DNA from: CBDDBX01 sp965225955
GTDB taxonomy: Bacteria > Acidobacteriota > Aminicenantia > UBA2199
DNA length: 64,000 nucleotides
Assembly (NCBI GenBank): GCA_965225955.1
Contig: CBDDBX010000031.1
Coordinates: 1-64,000 of the forward strand
Direction: 5' to 3'
The notes beneath the pieces are model-generated. The model worked only from the letters and a program-made list of their open reading frames with translations, was not told the DNA's origin and did no database searches. Position 1 is the first letter of the stretch; every line of letters begins with the position of its first letter. This document shows, piece by piece, positions 37,943-47,823 of the stretch. The translations under genes were made by a program, and so were the position numbers.

Positions 37943-39126
37943 ATGGATATTTTCAAAAAGTGTTTTTGATTTTACCAGAGCAAAAGAAGTTCAGGAATCT
38001 GGTCTCTACCCTTATTTCACAGAAATAGAAAAGGTAGAAGGTAATTATGTGTGGGTAAATGGCAAAAAAATCTTAATGGTGGGTTCAAATAATTATCTCG
38101 GACTGTTTGATGATGAAAGAATCAAAAGAGCATCTGAGGAAGTAATTGATAATTTCGGAACTTCAACCTGTGGTTCAAGATTTCTTAACGGTACCTACTC
38201 TCTCCACGTTAATTTTGAAAAAAAGAATTGCTGAATTTATGAACAAAGACGAAGCTCTGACTTTCTCTACAGGTTTTCAGACGAATCTGGGTGTAATTTC
38301 TGCTATCGCAGGTCGTAATGATATTATCATTATTGATAAACTGGTTCATGCGTCAATTATGGATTCTGTAAGGTTGTCATTTGCAGATGTGGTTAAATAT
38401 AAGCACAACGATATGACTGATCTTGAAGAAAAACTTTCAAGACTGCCGGAAGATAAAGGCAAGATCATAATTGTAGATGGTGTGTTCAGTATGGAAGGCG
38501 ATATGTGTAACCTGCCTGACATAGTAAGGCTCGGAAAGAAATTCGGCTGCAGAATTATGGTAGATGATGCTCATGGTGTAGGGGTTATGGGTAAGAAAGG
38601 TCAGGGAACAGCTGAACATTTTGGTCTTCTTGATGAAGTAGATCTGATTATGACAACTTTCTCAAAATCTTTTGCATCTCTGGGTGGTTTCATTGTTGGT
38701 GATAGTACAATTATTCAGTTTATCAAGCATCAGGCAAGAAGCCTTATTTTCTCTGCTTCAATAACTCCTGCTTCTCTTGGAGCAGCAAACAGAGCTCTTG
38801 ATATCATTATTAATGAGCCGGAAAGAAGAGAAAGATTGTGGGAAATAACTGAAAGAGTAAATAGAGAACTTAATGAGATGGGTTACCATACTGGTAATAC
38901 ACAGACTCCTATTATTCCTGTATTTATCAGGGATGTTGAAAAGACATTTATGCTGTGGCAGTTCCTGAGAGATTATGGAGTATTTACAAACCCTGTAATT
39001 GCTCCTGCGGTTCCACCGGAAGATTCTCTTATAAGAACATCTTTCACAGCTACTCATACTGATGAGGATCTTGACTTCATTCTTGAAGGTTTCCGTGCCG
39101 GCGGTAAAGCTCTGGGAATCATTTAA
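37943..39126 (+). CDS. Alpha-oxoamine synthase family PLP enzyme (serine palmitoyltransferase-like), two frameshifts
   Basis: About 394 aa after removing one extra T near 37970 (TGTTTTTGAT) and one extra A near 38220 (GAAAAAAAGA). The start at 37943 gives MDIFKK and then the expected AKEVQESGLYPYFTEIE. Family signatures: MVGSNNYLGLFDD, TCGSRFLNGTYSLH, the PLP-contacting DDAHGVGVMG and the Schiff-base Lys in TFSKSFASLGGFIVG. The SKSFASLGG form is closer to bacterial serine palmitoyltransferases than to BioF or Kbl. Such enzymes condense an amino acid with an acyl thioester. No acyl carrier or sphingolipid gene is adjacent, so the substrate is uncertain. Confidence 0.82.
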
Positions 39127-39148
39127 TAACAGGATTGATATATGAATA

Positions 39149-39174
39149 TCATGGGCTCATCACCGGGCCCATGA
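39149..39174 (+). terminator. Probable terminator after the PLP enzyme gene
   Basis: TCATGGGC (39149-39156) pairs with GCCCATGA (39167-39174) over a 10-base loop; a run of nine T follows about 10 bases later. Confidence 0.45.
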
Positions 39175-39329
39175 AAATATTAAATTTTTTTTTCACACAA
39201 AATCTTAAAAGCTAAAGCTTTTTTTCTTCTTTTTTTTCATTAACAGGTGATTTTATTACTATTCCTGTTGCTTTCAATAAGTAGTATGTTTTCCTTAAAA
39301 GCTGCTGTATCGCGGTGTTTTATCATTTG

Positions 39330-39338
39330 TGATATAAT
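39330..39338 (+). promoter_or_regulatory. Extended -10 promoter upstream of purL
   Basis: TG-A-TATAAT at 39330-39338, identical to the box before the pseudopilin operon. It lies 38 bases before the purL ATG. No -35 hexamer is evident, as is usual for extended -10 promoters. Confidence 0.45.
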
Positions 39339-39376
39339 TTTATCTGATAATTTTATTATTAAAGGACCATAAAAAA

Positions 39377-42300
39377 ATGAAAAAAATCCACCGTCTCTAC
39401 ATTGAGAAAAAACCCGGCTTCAATACCGAAGCGGAAAAACTCCTTCAGGATCTTAGAAATAATCTGGGAATAGAAAGACTTGAAGGCTTACGTATTCTGA
39501 ATCGTTACGATATTGCAGATATTACAGCTGAAAGTCTGAAACAGGCTGAAGCCACTATCTTTTTCAGAACCCCCTGTAGATATAATTCACCGGGAAACTT
39601 TTCCTTTTGAAGATGATGAGAGAATATTTGGAATTGAGTACCTGCCCGGGCAGTATGATCAGAGAGCAGATTCAGCAGAACAGTGTATAAGACTGATTAA
39701 TCCCTCTTCTTCAGCTAAAGTAAGGTTTGCCAGAATTCTTGTGCTTAAGGGAAGCCTCAGGGATCATGAATTTGAAGCTGTAAAGGGATACCTTATAAAT
39801 CCGGTGGATTCTGGTGAAGCGGTTCTGAGTAAACCTGAAACTCTTGATATCGATATTCGTAAGCCTGAACCTGTAGAAATTCTGGATGGTTTCATGGATA
39901 TGTCAGGAGCAGCTCTGGAAATATTCAGAAACGATATGGCCCTTGCAATGAGTCTTGACGATCTGATTCACTGCAGAAAATATTTTGCAGAAACAGAGAA
40001 GCGGAATCCAACTATTACAGAAATCAAACTTCTTGATACTTACTGGTCTGATCACTGTCGTCACACTACATTTAATGCAGAAATAGAGAAGGTCAGCTTT
40101 GATACAGAAAAATCAACAGTTCCGGTTAAAGAGAGCTGGGAAGATTATAAATCAGAACATGAGCGTCTTATTCCACATAAGCCAAAGACTCTTATGAATC
40201 TTGCTACAATTAATGCAAGAATTGAGCGGGAAGCTCAGAATCTTGCAGATCTGGAGATCTCCGGTGAGATAAATGCCTGCAGTATTATTCGGACTATTAA
40301 AATAGAAGAGACAGATGAAGAATGGTTGATTATGTTTAAGAATGAGACCCACAATCATCCTACTGAAATTGAACCTTTTGGTGGTGCAGCAACCTGCCTT
40401 GGTGGCTGCATAAGAGATCCTCTGTCAGGAAGATCTTTTGTATATCAGGCTATGAGGGTAACCGGAAGCGGTGATCCAAGAGAGAAGATACAGGATACTA
40501 TTCCAGGAAAGCTGCCACAGAGAAAGATCACAACTGAAGCTGCTCACGGTTATAGCTCTTATGGTAACCAGATCGGTCTTGCTACTGGTCAGGTGTCTGA
40601 AATTTATCATCAGGGATACAAGGCAAAACGTATGGAAGTCGGTGCTGTTATTGCAGCAGCTCCAAAAACTTCAGTATTGAGAGAAGAGCCTGTACCAGGT
40701 GATGTGATTGTCCTGCTTGGTGGTAAAACCGGCAGAGATGGTATAGGTGGAGCAACAGGTTCTTCAAAAGAGCATACAGAAGAGTCGATTCTTACTGCAG
40801 GTTCAGAAGTGCAGAAAGGCAATCCTCCTGAAGAGCGGAAAATTCAGAGACTCTTCAGAAAACCGGAATTAACCAGACTGATAAGGAAATGTAATGATTT
40901 TGGAGCAGGTGGTGTCTCAGTAGCTATTGGTGAACTTGCAGATGGTCTTGTTATTGATCTTGATAAGGTTCCCAAAAAATATGAAGGTCTTGATGGAACA
41001 GAGATTGCTCTTTCTGAGTCTCAGGAAAGAATGGCTGTTGTAGTTGCTGCAGAAAATGCGGGTAAGTTTATAGAGATGGCTCTGGAAGAGAATCTGGAAG
41101 CTGTTACTATTGCTACGGTAACTGAAGAGAAACGACTTGTAATGAACTGGCAGGATACCTGCATTGTGAATATTTCCAGAGAATTTATTGATACCAATGG
41201 TGTTCCTCAGAAAACAGAGGTACATGTTGCTGCTCCAGGTAATGTGGAAGAGTTTTTTAAAACTGGTTATGATAGCAGCAGATCTGTAGAAGAGCAGCTG
41301 AAAGAGACTATTAGTGATATTAACCATTGCAGCCGTAAAGGTCTTGTGGAAAGGTTCGATTCCACTGTTGGAGCTGGTACTGTTATTATGCCATTTGGTG
41401 GCAGGCACCAGGACACTCCTTCAGAAAGTATGGTTGCAGCAGTTCCTGATCTGAATGGTAACTCTTCAACCTGTACAGTAATGAGTTATGGATTTGATCC
41501 ATATCTTTCAGAAAAGAGTCCATATCATGGAGCTTTATACGCAGTTGTTCATTCTGCAGCAAAAATAGTTGCCGCAGGTGCAGGACATAAAGATATGAGA
41601 TACTCCATGCAGGAGTATTTTGAGAAACTGGGAGATTCTCCGGTGAAATGGGGTAAACCTTTCAGTGCTCTTCTTGGAGCATATCAGGCTCTTAAAAAAC
41701 TCAATTTACCAGCTATTGGTGGCAAAGACAGTATGTCAGGCACTTTCAGGGATATTCATGTTCCCCCTACACTGATTGCTTTTGCGGTTAATACTCTTGA
41801 AAAGAAGGAAGTTGTTTCAGCAGAGTTCAAAAGATCGGGTAGCCCGGTTGTTGTTTTTAAGACTGTCAGAGATGAAAACGGTTTACCGGACTTTGATAAG
41901 CTGACAGAAAATTTTGAACTGTTTAATAAATTAAATAGAGAAGGAGCAATTCTTGCTTCTTATACAGTAGCATCCGGTGGTATTGCTGAAGCTGTAACTA
42001 AAATGTCATTCGGTAACAAAGTTGGCTTTGCTTTTGATGGTGCTGTTAAAACAGAGGATATCTTCGTTCCTTCATATGGTGACATTGTTGCTGAAGTCAA
42101 GCCCGAAGTAGTAGATAAGACTGGTAGTAATATGGTACTCCTTGGCAGTGTAATTGATGAACCGGTTATCAGGGTTGAAGGTGAAACTATTAATATTGAG
42201 GGACTTCTTAAAGAGTGGATAGAACCTCTTGAAGATGTGTTCCCTACCAGAACTGCTGATAAAGGTAATGCGCCGGAGGTAATGTTCAGTAAAGCTCCTG

Positions 42301-43124
42301 CTGTATCCTCAGGTAACAGTATGGGGTCCCCCAGAGTAGTAATTCCTGTGTTCCCCGGTACCAACTGCGAATATGATACAGCTCAGGTGTTTGAAAAAGC
42401 CGGAGCAAAAACTGAAATGGTTGTCTTCAGGAACCTCAATGCTGATTGCATAAGAGAATCTGTTGAAGCATTGAAAAGAGAGGTTGAAAGATCACAGATA
42501 ATAGCTGTTCCCGGCGGGTTCAGCGCAGGTGATGAGCCTGAAGGTTCTGGTAAATTTATCACTTCAGTATTCAGGAACCCTCTGGTAAGGGATGCTGTTA
42601 TGAATCTGCTTAAAAACCGTGATGGTCTGATGGTGGGTATATGTAACGGATTCCAGGCACTGATTAAACTTGGACTTGTTCCTTATGGGGAGATCAGAGA
42701 TCTATCAGATAAGAGTCCGACTCTGACGGTGAATAGTATTGGCAGACACTGCTCAGGTATTGCCCGTACAAAAGTGGTTTCATCTCTTTCCCCATGGTAT
42801 TCGCTCAATACTCCAGGTGAAATACACTCAGTTCCGTTCTCCCATGGTGAAGGCAGGTTTATCTGCAGTGAAGAGGAGTTCCGTAAACTTGCGGAAAATG
42901 GCCAGATTGCTACTCAGTATGTAAATAATGAAGATGTATCTTCTATGGAAATGCCTTTCAATCCAAATGGCTCATTCTTTGGAGTTGAGGGGATAACCAG
43001 TCCCGATGGAAGAGTGCTTGGTAAAATGTGTCACAATGAGAGATCCGGTGATGGTCTCTTACGGAATATTTCCGGGAATCATGATAAAAAACTGTTTGAA
43101 GCAGGTGTAAGATACTTCAGGTAG
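39377..43124 (+). CDS. purL: Phosphoribosylformylglycinamidine synthase, large fused form (one frameshift)
   Basis: About 1248 aa after removing one extra T near 39560 (CTTTTTCAG). The N-terminal frame 39377-39560 (MKKIHRLYIEKKPGF) joins the frame that runs to 43124. This is the large PurL in which the glutaminase (PurQ-like) domain is fused at the C-terminus. ATP-grasp-like FGAM motifs are WSDHCRHTTFNAE and KNETHNHPTEIEPFGGAATC. The glutaminase part has VFPGTNCEYDTA and the nucleophile in GICNGFQALIKLGL, with a late SHGEGRF. It makes FGAM from FGAR, glutamine and ATP in purine synthesis. No other pur gene adjoins. Confidence 0.94.
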
Positions 43125-44093
43125 TTACTTTTTAATACTATTCCCTCCGGCATTGTTTTTCTGCTGGAGGGGCGGTTTTTCTTTTTTCCACATTTTATGC
43201 AGAATTTCCAGACTGTTCAGGTTTGAGTCCCTGGCTGTTGCGGCTTTTTTAGTTTCAGAATCTCTGGCTGCTTTCAGTTCATCCTGCATCTTTTTTAGTT
43301 TTGTAGCAACAATACGTTCAACAAGAACTTCCTGATCTCTCTTCATCTGATCTATTTGTTGCATAAGTTCGGTAACTCTCTCTTCAGCTTTAAGGCTTCT
43401 CTGTTTGAGATCGTTACGCTCTTTTTTCATTGCAGATGTATCTTTAATATTTTTACTGTTTCTGTTTCTCAATAATTTTATTCTGCTATTCAGAGAAGCT
43501 ATCTTTGAGTTCAGATTATGTATTTCTCTGAGCTTTCCATCATAATGTTTTTCAAAAATCCTGACATCAAAATCTTTTTCGTTTCTAGCAGGAGCTGGTT
43601 CCTCTTCTGTTGATACAGGTGATTTGGTGGGAGCAGTTACAGGTATCTTTTTAACAGGAGAAGGTATGTTGGTAGTGCCTTTGTCTTCATTCCTGCCGGT
43701 TCCGGGGGTGTAGTGTGAATGCACATCTTTAAGAATTTTGAGAAACCCTTTCTCATATAAGCCGATTCCTTCAGGTTCAGAGTTATAATTAATAGCCTTT
43801 TTTATATAGAACCTGCATGAAAAGCCTCTGTAGCCCATTAAATACTTAACATAAGCCATTTCCACATATATTAAAGCCTTAATGTTTTTGTCAGAGGTTT
43901 TTACATCGGTTTCCATTAAGAGTTCCATTGCTTTGTCGTAGTGACCTTTCAGGTACTCTTTTCTGGCTACCTCTACTGATAGCAGGGGATCTTCCGAAGA
44001 GTGGAGGCTCTCAGATATTATAAAACCAGTAAGAAAAAGAATGATTATAAGATATACAGACTTCTTGTACTCGACTACTTCTTTCATCACCAT
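43125..44093 (-). CDS. Membrane-anchored or exported coiled-coil protein
   Basis: 322 aa from ATG 44093 (or 320 from 44087); upstream codons in the open frame would overlap the divergent gene and lack hydrophobic or homologous content. A single hydrophobic segment (YLIIILFLTGFIISES) forms a signal anchor. Then comes a TPR-like helical part (VARKEYLKGHYDKAMELLME), a Pro/Thr-rich linker, and a long coiled coil (about 190-290) rich in Lys, Glu and Leu. I recognise no family. It is divergent from the LSQEEID-array protein across about 95 bases, so shared regulation is possible. Confidence 0.7.
   Translation of the reverse strand: MVMKEVVEYKKSVYLIIILFLTGFIISESLHSSEDPLLSVEVARKEYLKGHYDKAMELLMETDVKTSDKNIKALIYVEMAYVKYLMGYRGFSCRFYIKKAINYNSEPEGIGLYEKGFLKILKDVHSHYTPGTGRNEDKGTTNIPSPVKKIPVTAPTKSPVSTEEEPAPARNEKDFDVRIFEKHYDGKLREIHNLNSKIASLNSRIKLLRNRNSKNIKDTSAMKKERNDLKQRSLKAEERVTELMQQIDQMKRDQEVLVERIVATKLKKMQDELKAARDSETKKAATARDSNLNSLEILHKMWKKEKPPLQQKNNAGGNSIKK
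43143..43178 (+). terminator. Terminator of purL embedded in the convergent gene
   Basis: CCCTCCGGC (43143-43151) pairs with GCTGGAGGG (43163-43171, one G-U pair), followed by GCGG and T runs from 43175. It lies inside the last codons of the coiled-coil gene. Confidence 0.55.
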
Positions 44094-44187
44094 AAAATAT
44101 ATATCGGTAAAAAAATTATGAACAGTATTAATAATTTTTTTTTTGTTTCGATATATAATTATTAGACAAAAGAAAGGAGGCCGTCCC

Positions 44188-45813
44188 TTGAGTGCAATTC
44201 TATCCCAGGAAGAGATCGATCGTCTTGCAGGAAGTATATCTGATTCATTGGTGGAAGATTCTTCTGCAAATGATAAGGGAGTTCTCTCACAGGAAGAGAT
44301 AAGTCGCATTACAAATTCTCTGGGAATAAGTGATGAGGCAGAGGAACCCGAAGGAACTGTACCTGCAGTTTTATCTCAGGAGGAGATAGATAAACTTGCA
44401 TCACCTGAACCCGAAGCTGGTGGCGGAGGTATGCTGACTCAGGAGGAGATAGATCGTCTTTCAGCAATGGATAGTGAACCTTCTGAAGCTCCGGCACCTG
44501 AAGCTGGTGGCGGAGGTATGCTGACTCAGGAAGAGATAGATCGTCTTTCAGCAATGGATAGTGAACCTTCTGAAGCCCCGGCACCTGAAGCTGGTGGCGG
44601 AGGTATGCTGACTCAGGAAGAGATAGATCGTCTTTCAGCAATGGATAGTGAACCTTCTGAAGCCCCGGCACCTGAAGCTGGTGGTGGAGGTATGCTGACT
44701 CAGGAGGAGATAGACCGCCTTTCAGCAATGGATAGTGAACCTTCTGAAGCCCCGGCACCTGAAGCTGGTGGCGGAGGTATGCTGACTCAGGAAGAGATAG
44801 ATCGTCTTTCAGCAATGGATAGTGAACCTTCTGAAGCTCCGGCACCTGAAGCTGGCGGCGGAGGTATGCTGACTCAGGAGGAGATAGATCGTCTTTCAGC
44901 AATGGATAGTGAACCTTCTGAAGCCCCGGCTCCTGATGATGGTGGAGGTATGCTGACTCAGGAGGAGATAGATCGTCTTTCAGCAATGGATAGTGAACCC
45001 GCTGAAGCTCCGGCTCCTGATGATGGTGGAGGTGTGCTGACTCAGGAAGAGATAGACAAACCCTCTGAAATAGATACGGGTAATCAATCTGAACCTGAAG
45101 AAGAGGTGCAGGAAAGTGAGGCCGAAGAGCTATCGGCAGAACCTGATGTTGCAGATAGTATGGAAACTGCTTCCACAGGGCTGGAAACTTCTGTAAAAGA
45201 GATTCCTCAGGATACTGTAGAAACTTCAGGTAACGAAGAAGAGGAACAGAAGGACGCGGCTGAAGGGAAAGAGAAAAAAGCATCTTTCTCTTTTAATTCC
45301 AAAATGTTTGTGCTGATTGGGGTTCCTGTAGTTGTTATTACAGGACTTGTTTATCTTGTTATGACGCTTTTCTTCTCAGGTGGTGAAGTTAGTGAAGAGC
45401 CTGTAAAATCCGGTTTTTCAAAACTGCCGGCTCAGGAAGCAAAACAGAGTAACAGTGCCAGTAATCTTACTAAAGGAATTAATCTGTTTGTAGATTCAAT
45501 TGTAAGAGATGGAGTAGAAGCAACTTCTGATAAATCTGAAGAACTATTCTATTCATATAAGCTGAAAGGTACAGAAGCTGAATTAAAAAAATCTTTTGGC
45601 TTCGATCTGTCAGCTTCACTCTTCTTTGGAGAAGAGGGTAGAAAAATGCCTGACAGGTTCTCTGTATCAGAAATGCGTAAAAGATTTGTGCCTGCAATCA
45701 GAAAAAACACAGGTAAAGGAGAACTGGAAGCTGAAACTGTAATGTTTGACTGGGGAAGAGCTGTAATTAAAGATCTGAAAATAAAGAGAAAGGATATAAA
45801 GCTTACAGAATAG
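44188..45813 (+). CDS. Membrane protein with eleven FliM-like LSQEEID motifs
   Basis: 541 aa from TTG 44188, which has AAAGGAGG 7 bases upstream; an in-frame codon at 44143 has none. The cytosolic N-terminal part carries 11 copies of LSQEEIDRL or LTQEEIDRL. The first three are separated by 24-29 diverged residues; the next copies form a near-perfect array linked by acidic Ala/Pro-rich and Gly-rich spacers. A membrane helix (about residues 371-398, FVLIGVPVVVITGLVYLVM) follows an acidic linker, then a 140-residue C-terminal domain of unknown type. LSQxEID is the CheY-binding N-terminal motif of the flagellar switch protein FliM. No flagellar or chemotaxis gene is in the window. The function is unknown; a multivalent response-regulator docking scaffold is my inference. 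Confidence 0.85.
   Translation: MSAILSQEEIDRLAGSISDSLVEDSSANDKGVLSQEEISRITNSLGISDEAEEPEGTVPAVLSQEEIDKLASPEPEAGGGGMLTQEEIDRLSAMDSEPSEAPAPEAGGGGMLTQEEIDRLSAMDSEPSEAPAPEAGGGGMLTQEEIDRLSAMDSEPSEAPAPEAGGGGMLTQEEIDRLSAMDSEPSEAPAPEAGGGGMLTQEEIDRLSAMDSEPSEAPAPEAGGGGMLTQEEIDRLSAMDSEPSEAPAPDDGGGMLTQEEIDRLSAMDSEPAEAPAPDDGGGVLTQEEIDKPSEIDTGNQSEPEEEVQESEAEELSAEPDVADSMETASTGLETSVKEIPQDTVETSGNEEEEQKDAAEGKEKKASFSFNSKMFVLIGVPVVVITGLVYLVMTLFFSGGEVSEEPVKSGFSKLPAQEAKQSNSASNLTKGINLFVDSIVRDGVEATSDKSEELFYSYKLKGTEAELKKSFGFDLSASLFFGEEGRKMPDRFSVSEMRKRFVPAIRKNTGKGELEAETVMFDWGRAVIKDLKIKRKDIKLTE
44419..45060 (+). repeat. 87/84-bp coding tandem repeats
   Basis: Motif Met codons fall at 44431, 44518, 44605, 44692, 44779 and 44866 (87-bp steps, 29 residues), then 44950 and a Val at 45034 (84-bp steps, 28 residues). 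The copies are nearly identical at the DNA level, differing mostly at third positions (GAGGAG or GAAGAG, GGCGGA or GGTGGA), so recent copy-number change is likely. Assembly may have collapsed or expanded the array. Confidence 0.9.
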
Positions 45814-45818
45814 GGGTA

Positions 45819-46562
45819 CTACTTAAGGCACTTCCACCAATAGTATGGTACTTTATTACCCTGAGCCTCTTCAGGTACGCAGTTGTAGTATTCTTCAAGA
45901 AAATTATTTAATTCAGTTTTGGCTGCATTAACAGGTAATTCACTGGATTCACAGAAATGCAGTTCAACTTTTCTTTTAGGGACAAATAGAAAGATTCCGG
46001 TAATTATTGAGAAGAGATAGCACCATAAATTCTTTGATATATCCGGCTGACAACCACAGGCTCTTCCAAAACTGCTACCCCATAGCCCGGTGCTTCGAAC
46101 CAGAACTACTCTTGTATCCGGTGCCATTCTTAATATCTGCCATACTCCACTGTTTGTGCCTATGTTCTCTTTTTCACTCCTGTATATTCTGCCGGAAGGA
46201 TAAAACATTACATTACCACCTTTGTTCAGAATATCTGCAACAGTTTTTATTACTTCTTTCACATGGCTGTGGGATTTTCTGCCATCTTTCCTGAGATCTG
46301 GTATGGGAATTGGGTTAACCCTTTTAATAACGTGCTTCATTACAGGCATATTGGCCTGTTCATTGTCTATTACAGGTTGGGGGGTAAAGCGTTTGAAAAG
46401 TACTGTAGATAAAATAATAGGATCTATAAGAGCCGGGTGATTAGGCAGGAACAGCACTCCCCTCTCATCATTATCAGCAATATCATTGTAACCCTCTGTT
46501 ACAATGCTGTACCTGATTTTGAGAAGAAGGCGGAAGAACCTCCATAAAAGGTTAGTGATCAT
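45819..46562 (-). CDS. PlsC-type 1-acylglycerol-3-phosphate acyltransferase
   Basis: 247 aa. The catalytic H-x4-D box is LPNHPALID, and the substrate motif FYPSGRIYRS follows, with VRSTGLWGSSFGR as a further family block. Such enzymes put the second acyl chain on lysophospholipids. The gene overlaps the LplT-like carrier by 11 bases. Together they recall the enterobacterial LplT-Aas pair that re-acylates lysophospholipids, here without the acyl-ACP synthetase part. Confidence 0.88.
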   Translation of the reverse strand: MITNLLWRFFRLLLKIRYSIVTEGYNDIADNDERGVLFLPNHPALIDPIILSTVLFKRFTPQPVIDNEQANMPVMKHVIKRVNPIPIPDLRKDGRKSHSHVKEVIKTVADILNKGGNVMFYPSGRIYRSEKENIGTNSGVWQILRMAPDTRVVLVRSTGLWGSSFGRACGCQPDISKNLWCYLFSIITGIFLFVPKRKVELHFCESSELPVNAAKTELNNFLEEYYNCVPEEAQGNKVPYYWWKCLK

Positions 46563-47814
46563 TTACGGCTACCTTTACTCCTGTATTAATAACTCTGTAA
46601 ATCAGTATAGATACTCCTATAGTAAAAATACCGGTTAACATTAGAGCTGTTGATGGTGATGGTATCCACTTCTCAATTGAATGAAGGGCTTTGCCTGCCA
46701 GTAGCATACCTGAGAAGTCCATAAAATTTGAAGCGCTTATAGCTCTTCCTTTTGCGCCATCTTCAGGTCTTGTCTGAATAAAACTTGTAACTGGTATAAG
46801 AAATGCTCCTCCAGCAGTGCCGGTTATCAGAAGACCTACCCACAATAACCAGGCAGGAGTTCCTGTTATGGCTGCAGATGCAGTTACAATAAGGCCAACT
46901 CCAAAACAGGATACAGATGGAGCAATTATTTGTGTCCATGGAAATTTTTTAGTTAATCCTGCTGCAATAAAAGCTCCGATTGATACTCCAAGCATCAGAG
47001 CAGCTGACATTATACTTGTTTCGGTTTTAGTATAATTCAGTTCATTAAGACCATAACTATTCAGTATAGGAAGAACCAGTGAAGAGAGGAAGTAGAAGAG
47101 GGTGCTCATAAGCATTGCCAGAAAAAGAGGCTTATCTTTGAAGTATCCTTTAATATCTGCAATTGAGTTTACAGGCCCTGTTAGCGGGAATTGAGCTTTT
47201 TTATTGTATTTTCCACTATTCACAGTTCCAAAACTGCAGAGAAAACCAATAAAAGCTATTACCAGAATAATAATAACCGCTGTTCCGGTTTCATTACCCA
47301 CTGATCTTCCATAATCCAGAACAAAACCTGCAGAACCAAAGCCCAGCAGAATGAAAATAGTAGTTACAAGTTTCAGCTGAGCATTGGCAGTTGTAACATA
47401 TTTTTCGGGATATAATTCTGGAATAGATCCATTAAGTGATGGAATAAACAGGGTTGACTGAAGTCCCATGAGGAATATAATTCCCAGCATGAGCCACCAG
47501 TTCATTGTTACCAGAGCTATAGCTCCTATAACCATTGCTCCAAGTTCAAGAAGTTTGGCTGATACCACAATTCGTCTTTTTGGAAAACGATCGGCAAACC
47601 ATCCGGCCCATGCGGCAAAAATTATGAAAGGAATGGAGAAGAGCATTGTGCCATCTCCCTGAAAATCCTTGTGCCCGTAGGTAACAGCAAGCATAAATGC
47701 TACCTGTTTGAAAAAGTTGTCGTTAAAAGCTCCAAGAGCATAAGAAGCTGCCATGGCAGTAAAATGTTTCCTGCCTCTGGCAATAACTCTCTTCTCTTCG
47801 CTGGAAAAACTCAT
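46552..47814 (-). CDS. LplT-like MFS transporter (lysophospholipid flippase-like)
   Basis: 420 aa with about 12 membrane segments. ALGAFNDNFFKQV at the N-terminus and GLQSTLFIPSLNGSIPELYP in helix 4 are hallmarks of the LplT branch of the MFS, which moves lysophospholipids across the inner membrane. It lies 9 bases downstream of tetR and overlaps the PlsC gene, which supports a phospholipid-repair role. Substrate is inferred from family and neighbour only. Confidence 0.85.
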   Translation of the reverse strand: MSFSSEEKRVIARGRKHFTAMAASYALGAFNDNFFKQVAFMLAVTYGHKDFQGDGTMLFSIPFIIFAAWAGWFADRFPKRRIVVSAKLLELGAMVIGAIALVTMNWWLMLGIIFLMGLQSTLFIPSLNGSIPELYPEKYVTTANAQLKLVTTIFILLGFGSAGFVLDYGRSVGNETGTAVIIILVIAFIGFLCSFGTVNSGKYNKKAQFPLTGPVNSIADIKGYFKDKPLFLAMLMSTLFYFLSSLVLPILNSYGLNELNYTKTETSIMSAALMLGVSIGAFIAAGLTKKFPWTQIIAPSVSCFGVGLIVTASAAITGTPAWLLWVGLLITGTAGGAFLIPVTSFIQTRPEDGAKGRAISASNFMDFSGMLLAGKALHSIEKWIPSPSTALMLTGIFTIGVSILIYRVINTGVKVAVNDH

Positions 47815-47823
47815 GCTGAATAA

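Noticed and set aside
44094..44309. Upstream extension of the coiled-coil protein to 44309
   Set aside because: It is antisense to the start of the LSQEEID-array gene; the signal-anchor begins right after ATG 44093/44087.
44419..45060. Regular repeats that could suggest a CRISPR array or satellite
   Set aside because: The unit is 84 or 87 bases, in frame, without unique spacers, and encodes protein repeats.
44309..45283. A 324-codon open frame on the minus strand opposite the LSQEEID array
   Set aside because: It is the complement of the 87-bp repeats, is rich in Leu, Pro and His, and has no ribosome site. The plus-strand protein fully explains the sequence.
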